Assembly: GCA_900751885.1 (NCBI GenBank)
Contig: CAADTH010000068.1
Location: forward strand, 299,421 to 363,420
Direction of reading: 5' to 3'
DNA length: 64,000 nucleotides
From: Clostridia bacterium
GTDB taxonomy: Bacteria; Bacillota; Clostridia; UBA1381
The position numbers and the translations under genes are program-made. Shown one piece after another: positions 59,879 through 64,000 of the stretch (within the stretch, counting starts at the first letter, position 1; each line of letters opens with the position of its first letter). The notes under the pieces are model-generated. The model had not been told where the DNA came from. It did not search any database and saw only the letters and a program-made list of their open reading frames with translations.

Positions 59879-62296
59879 ATGAAAATTACAGAAAAATTAG
59901 GAAAACAGCTTTTGTTCTTCGACGGAGCGATGGGAACTATGCTCCAAAAAAACGGACTTTCAACCGGTGAGATTCCAGAACGCTTCAACCTATCCCATCC
60001 CGATTTGATTGTCTCAATTCATAAGGCATATCTGGACGCAGGCGCGGATATCATCACCACCAATACCTTTGGCGCGAACTCTTTGAAAGCACAGGAGTTT
60101 GGATGCAGTGCAGAAGAGATCATTTGCGCAGCGGTGAAGCATGCGAAAAAAGCCAGAGCGGGTGTGTCCGGTGAGCGTTATATTGCGCTGGATATCGGTC
60201 CAAGCGGCAAGCTTTTGGAGCCTCTCGGTGACCTTGCGTTTGAGACAGCTTACGAGCTTTTTAAGGAGACTGCCGTGTGCGGCGAAAAAGCAGGCGCGGA
60301 TCTCATTTTAATTGAAACCATGTCCGATACGCTAGAGGCAAAAGCAGCTATTCTTGCGGCAAAGGAGAATACGTCTCTTCCTGTATTCTGCACGATGACG
60401 TTCGATGAGACCGGCAAGACATTGACCGGCGGAAACGTCGCGGTGATGGCATCCATGCTGGAGGGGTTGGGCGCAGACTGCATTGGTATCAACTGCGGAC
60501 TCGGTCCCGATCAGATTGCATTGCTGATGCAAGAGCTTCAAAACATCTGCTCTATCCCTGTGATGGCACAGCCGAACGCGGGACTTCCTGTGATTGAAAA
60601 TGGAAAAACGGTTTACAACATCTCGGCGCAGGAGTTTGGCGCATACGCAAAGCAGATTGCGGACTTGGGTGCAAGCGCGCTGGGTGGATGCTGCGGCACG
60701 ACGCCGGAGCATATCCGATGTATGGTCGATGCGTGCCGGAATACTGTGCCGAAAGTGGAGGAAAAACCGTTCACACTGGTATGCTCCTACTCCAATGCGG
60801 TCCGTTTGGACGATGGTCCGGTGGTTATCGGAGAGAGAATCAACCCGACAGGGAAAAAGAAATTCAAGGAAGCGCTCAAGGCGCACGATGTCAACTATAT
60901 TTTAAATGAGGCAATTTCCCAAAAGGACGCGGGCGCACATATTCTGGACGTAAACGTAGGACTGCCGGAAATTGACGAGCGGACGACGATGGTGGATGCG
61001 GTTAAGGCGATTCAGTCGACAGTCAACCTGCCGCTCCAGATTGACAGCTCTGAGCCTCCTGTGCTGGAGGCGGCACTTCGAATCTATAACGGGAAGCCGA
61101 TGGTCAATTCTGTCAATGGAAAACAGGAGAGCATGGAGGCAGTGTTTCCGCTTGTCAAAAAATACGGCGGTACGGTCGTTGGATTGGCGCTCGACGAGGA
61201 CGGAATCCCCGAGACGGCTGAAGGAAGGCTCGCGATTGCGAAAAAGATTGTGGATACAGCGGCATCCTATGGAATCAAAAAAAAGGATATCGTGATTGAC
61301 GCATTGACTCTGACCATCAGCGCACAGCAGAAGGAATCCGCCGAGACAGTACGCGCGCTCAGGCTCATCAAGGAAACGCTCGGCGTGAAAACTGTGCTGG
61401 GGGTATCGAATATCTCCTTTGGACTTCCGCGCCGTGAAATCATTAACAGCACCTTTTTTGCCCTTGCGCTTCAAAGCGGATTGGACGCGTGCATCATCAA
61501 CCCGTGTGCGGATGCCATGATGGATACCTACCGCGCCTTTTGTGCGCTTTCAGGCAGAGATGAAAACTGTGCCGGCTATATCAGCGCCTACTCTGGCACA
61601 AAGGCAAAAACAGTAATCAGCCATGAATCGGCGGACCAGTCGGAAAAATTAGGTCAGACGGGAAATGAGTCGGCGGACCGTTTGTACACGCTGATTGTAA
61701 AGGGACTCAAGGACCAATCCTATGATGTGACAAAACAGACGCTCGAGACCATGGAGCCGCTCGACATCATCAACAATGTGCTGGTGAAAGCGCTCGATAT
61801 CGTGGGAACAGAGTTTGAGAAGGGCACCATGTTTCTGCCACAGCTGATGATGAGCGCGGAGACGGTCAAAAGAGCCTTTGACGCAATCAAGGAGCACATC
61901 GAGGCATCCGGCACAAAACCTGAAATCAAGGGAAAAATTCTTGTGGCAACAGTGAAAGGTGATATCCACGACATTGGAAAAAACATTGTAAAGGTGCTGT
62001 TAGAAAATTACGGCTATGAGGTCATTGACCTTGGAAAGGATGTTCCGCCAGAAACAATCGTGAACACGCTCAAAGAGCAGGAGATTCCGCTTTGCGGTCT
62101 CAGCGCACTCATGACGACTACAGTGTCAAGTATGCAGGAGACCATTGAGGCAATCCGGGCGGCAAGCCTCCCTGTCAAGGTCATGGTGGGTGGCGCAGTA
62201 CTCACCAAGGAATATGCAGACATGATTGGAGCGGATTATTATGCAAAGGATGCGCTTGCATCTGTGAATTTTGCGAATCAGGTGTTTGATGTATAA
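59879..62296 (+). CDS. metH: Cobalamin-dependent methionine synthase without activation domain
   Basis: 805 residues. Homocysteine domain (about 1-290) with the zinc cysteines Cys206 in INCG and Cys271/272 in GGCCGTTPEH. Pterin-binding domain (about 315-580) with VIGERINPTGKK. Cobalamin domain (about 600-805), where His697 in GDIHDIGKN ligands cobalt. The C-terminal SAM-binding reactivation domain of the 1200-residue enzyme is missing, and no separate gene for it is in view. This shorter form is common in Clostridia. The ATG follows AAAGGATG. Confidence 0.95.
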   Translation: MKITEKLGKQLLFFDGAMGTMLQKNGLSTGEIPERFNLSHPDLIVSIHKAYLDAGADIITTNTFGANSLKAQEFGCSAEEIICAAVKHAKKARAGVSGERYIALDIGPSGKLLEPLGDLAFETAYELFKETAVCGEKAGADLILIETMSDTLEAKAAILAAKENTSLPVFCTMTFDETGKTLTGGNVAVMASMLEGLGADCIGINCGLGPDQIALLMQELQNICSIPVMAQPNAGLPVIENGKTVYNISAQEFGAYAKQIADLGASALGGCCGTTPEHIRCMVDACRNTVPKVEEKPFTLVCSYSNAVRLDDGPVVIGERINPTGKKKFKEALKAHDVNYILNEAISQKDAGAHILDVNVGLPEIDERTTMVDAVKAIQSTVNLPLQIDSSEPPVLEAALRIYNGKPMVNSVNGKQESMEAVFPLVKKYGGTVVGLALDEDGIPETAEGRLAIAKKIVDTAASYGIKKKDIVIDALTLTISAQQKESAETVRALRLIKETLGVKTVLGVSNISFGLPRREIINSTFFALALQSGLDACIINPCADAMMDTYRAFCALSGRDENCAGYISAYSGTKAKTVISHESADQSEKLGQTGNESADRLYTLIVKGLKDQSYDVTKQTLETMEPLDIINNVLVKALDIVGTEFEKGTMFLPQLMMSAETVKRAFDAIKEHIEASGTKPEIKGKILVATVKGDIHDIGKNIVKVLLENYGYEVIDLGKDVPPETIVNTLKEQEIPLCGLSALMTTTVSSMQETIEAIRAASLPVKVMVGGAVLTKEYADMIGADYYAKDALASVNFANQVFDV

Positions 62297-62299
62297 AAA

Positions 62300-62336
62300 T
62301 AAAAAACGAACAGGTTTATTCCTGTTCGTTTTTTTT
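62300..62336. terminator. Terminator of metH, embedded in the end of the ACT gene
   Basis: 14-bp stem AAAAAACGAACAGG / CCTGTTCGTTTTTT with loop TTTATT, T-runs on both strands. The last six codons of the convergent ACT gene lie in one arm. Confidence 0.9.
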
Positions 62337-62696
62337 GATTGTGTGTCCATTCTCTTCCAGCACCTCAATTGCCCGATTAAGCTGTTCCTTTTTTACCAAT
62401 ATGTAATCTGTATTATAGGTAGAAACGACAAACACGCTGATTTGCGCCTGTGCCAAGCATCCTGCAAGCGTTGCGAGAATGCCGATAAGAGAAAAGTCCA
62501 GCACCCCCTCAACGCGCATGGCGCGCCATCCATGCTCGACTGGGTCTGCCGTTTTGGGCATATCGGCTGTTTTACATACAAGTGAACACTCCTCATCTGT
62601 CTTTGAGGCAAATACAAACTCATGTGTCCAATCGACATCATTCATATCCACCATCTTACCGACAGAAAAGTCATCTTCTAGCAATTTTATATTCAT
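62316..62696 (-). CDS. ACT-domain protein
   Basis: 126 residues. The C-terminal half, with GVLDFSLIGILATLAGCLAQ and ISVFVVSTYNTDYILVK, is an ACT domain of the type found in small CASTOR-like amino-acid-sensing proteins. No enzyme domain is attached. The start overlaps the stop of the ArsC-like gene by ATGA. The stop lies in the loop of the shared terminator, so the last codons form part of it. Confidence 0.85.
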   Translation of the reverse strand: MNIKLLEDDFSVGKMVDMNDVDWTHEFVFASKTDEECSLVCKTADMPKTADPVEHGWRAMRVEGVLDFSLIGILATLAGCLAQAQISVFVVSTYNTDYILVKKEQLNRAIEVLEENGHTIKKNEQE

Positions 62697-63046
62697 TTAA
62701 GCGCTTCCTCCCACTGTTTTTCTCGAAATCCAACCAGCACAGCATCCTCCCTAACCACGAGCGGACGCTTCACCAGCATGCCGTCTGTAGCCAAAAGGTC
62801 TAGCTGCTCCGCCTCTGTCATCGCCGGAAGTTTGTCCTTTAGACTCAGCTCTTTATATTTCATTCCGCTTGTATTGAAAAAGCGCTTGAGCGGCAAGCCG
62901 CTTTTTTTATACCATCCTTCCAGCTCCTGGGCAGTCGGATTCTCCTCAACAATATGACGCGCTTTATATGAAACGCCATGCTCATCAAGCCATTTTTTTG
63001 CCTTTTGGCAGGTAGAACATTTGGGATAGTGTAAAAACAGTATCAC
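62693..63046 (-). CDS. ArsC/Spx-family thioredoxin-fold protein
   Basis: 117 residues. The CxxC pair is Cys10/Cys13 in YPKCSTCQKAKKWL, and GLPLKRFFNTSG and DGMLVKRPLVV are typical of the arsenate reductase-related family in clostridia; it is not necessarily an arsenate reductase. I start at a GTG at 63046 whose GTGA overlaps the preceding stop; an ATG at 63058 directly abuts the ribosome site. Confidence 0.85.
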   Translation of the reverse strand: MILFLHYPKCSTCQKAKKWLDEHGVSYKARHIVEENPTAQELEGWYKKSGLPLKRFFNTSGMKYKELSLKDKLPAMTEAEQLDLLATDGMLVKRPLVVREDAVLVGFREKQWEEALK

Positions 63047-63396
63047 GATTTTTTCCATCTCCTCTCTATCCATCGAAACAACACTTGTATAATTGTCCAT
63101 GAAAGCAGTAAAACCATATGCATCAAATAGGTTCCAAGCTTTAAAACCAACAGACCAACCAGCCAAAAAAGGAGGATGACCACAGACGTCTGCGGGTGAA
63201 TCATCGAATATGCCAAAAGGAGGGCTGTAAATGTCGCGATGGAATACAGTACGCGGATAATCCAGACCCCTCGGATGACGTGAAATGCATAGCCGCAGTT
63301 GGGGCAATAACATTTTTCAATCATAAACGCTCCATATGGATGATAGGAAAATCCACAGTTCGGGCAGGTGATTTTGGGATTCAGCCATGTGCGCAT
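63043..63396 (-). CDS. Zinc-ribbon membrane protein
   Basis: 117 residues. Two CPNCG motifs (Cys11/14 and Cys31/34) form an N-terminal zinc ribbon. Two or three membrane segments follow (about 42-62, 68-90 and 92-108) before a basic tail RWIERRWKKS. The start follows GGAG. First gene of a three-gene operon with the ArsC-like and ACT genes, each overlapping the next by 4 bases. Function unknown. Confidence 0.7.
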   Translation of the reverse strand: MRTWLNPKITCPNCGFSYHPYGAFMIEKCYCPNCGYAFHVIRGVWIIRVLYSIATFTALLLAYSMIHPQTSVVILLFWLVGLLVLKLGTYLMHMVLLLSWTIIQVLFRWIERRWKKS

Positions 63397-63563
63397 GATT
63401 CACTCTCCTTTTTGTTGTTATCGTGGATATTTTTGTTTTGTCTTTCTGACTCTATTATATATTGTTATTATATCATAAATCATATCAATATAAAACGGTG
63501 GGAATCCATTTTATTGCAGGATTGCGAAAATAGTAGGTAAACGAAAATATGGAGTTCTATTCT

Positions 63564-63775
63564 GCCTTTGGGAAGCAGGCGCTTCACCCTTGCTGATGGT
63601 TTTGGTTTCTACACAACCTTTTCTTCTCCAGAGTCCCTTTGTCCCCGGCGGCAAAGGAACCAAAACGCCGCTCAAGGGGGATGCCCCTTGAAAATCCCCT
63701 TCGACCGATTCGGTCGCTTATACTTTTGGTGCGGCATACATGCCTTAATTTTACTTGGAGCACGTGAAGGAGAGA
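63564..63775 (-). repeat. Dispersed repeat, copy B1
   Basis: Reads as the reverse complement of copy A with about four bases in five identical by eye over 140 bases; it also has an extra left part (GAAGCAGGCGCTTC, then CTACACAACC). Palindromes GGCATGTATGCC and CGACCGAATCGGTCG are conserved. Confidence 0.8.
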
Positions 63776-63850
63776 GCTACAAATTGGGGATTGTTCGACG
63801 AAAGCGGTTGACGTTGGTTTTATATGGTTGAAAGATTGCGGTACTCTATT

Positions 63851-64000
63851 TGCCTTTTGGGAAGCAGGCGCTTCGCCCTTGCTGATGGTTTTGATTTCTA
63901 CACAACCTTTTCTTCTCCAGAGTCCCTTTGCCCTCGGCGGCAAAGGAACCAAAACGCCGTTCAAGGAGGATACCCCTTGAAAATCCCCTTCTACCGATTC
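63851..64000 (-). repeat. Dispersed repeat, copy B2 (runs off the window)
   Basis: Near-identical direct repeat of B1 starting about 287 bases to its right, cut by the window edge. The 75 bases between them have no gene. Frames across both copies are not supported by ribosome sites. Confidence 0.8.

Noticed and set aside
63584..63964. A 126-codon minus-strand frame over both dispersed-repeat copies
   Set aside because: It translates repeat DNA and its inverted repeats; the same peptide appears from the copy at 41550, without a start signal at either.

Overview
The window looks like chromosomal DNA of a Gram-positive, endospore-forming member of the Clostridia, most likely Lachnospiraceae. 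The evidence is the gene order rimP-nusA-rnpM-ylxQ-infB-rbfA-nrnA-truB, a full-length spoIIE, strong AGGAGG ribosome sites, canonical sigma-A promoters with 17-bp spacing, two LytR-CpsA-Psr wall-polymer ligases, a type I-C-like CRISPR array, an M-box riboswitch and a Firmicutes-style BirA operator. I cannot name the species. No phage, plasmid or complete insertion sequence was seen.

Layout. 1-6070: translation and transcription operon (minus strand, promoter at 6042-6070). 6182-8565: two LCP genes. 8683-9244: tRNA operon Pro-Val-Thr-Tyr. 9261-14328: YkvI-like membrane protein, greA, an unrecognised gene, galK and galT. 14398-16996: small accessory genes, including a candidate type I toxin-antitoxin pair at 14983-15253 that ordinary gene callers would miss. 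17045-18131: CRISPR array, its leader promoter and one decayed repeat, with no cas genes in view. 18331-22116: tRNA-Glu, mnmA, metY and a HAD phosphatase. 22378-26296: heterodimeric ABC exporter behind a short-ORF leader and terminator. 26411-27727: corA behind an M-box. 27803-30558: gap and cimA. 30611-32505: MATE pump with a MarR regulator. 32509-34931: DUF2441-like, SLH and DUF3781-like genes. 35005-38494: ilvBNC with a long structured leader. 38801-39187: 60-bp tandem hairpin array and twin palindromes in front of ilvE (39260-40318). 40413-44003: ppa, a second MATE pump and an AlkD-like repair gene. 44188-48599: bioY and the purC-purB-purA cluster. 48633-51347: TipAS-type MerR regulator, a dispersed repeat and a GltD-like oxidoreductase. 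51896-55243: Lrp regulator, aminotransferase and pyrG. 55242-58305: spoIIE and a phosphodiesterase gene. 58390-62336: a small ORF and divergent metF/metH. 62316-63396: a three-gene operon with ArsC-like and ACT-domain proteins. 63564-64000: two dispersed-repeat copies.

How the genes work together. cimA, ilvBNC and ilvE cover much of branched-chain amino acid synthesis, with isoleucine entering through citramalate. metY, metF and metH cover methionine synthesis and C1 flow. purC, purB, purA and pyrG supply nucleotides, and galT and galK are two Leloir-pathway steps. Several units carry their own readable control site: M-box for corA, BirA operator for bioY, 19-bp-spacer promoter for the MerR gene, a 21-bp-spacer Spo0A-like promoter for spoIIE, and a palindrome at the marR start site.

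Most novel signals: the toxin/antisense pair; the 60-bp hairpin array, whose stems show a compensatory change and which has a diverged relative inside a dispersed repeat at 49940; the ABC exporter leader; the ilvB leader; and a 54-bp perfect palindrome after ppa.
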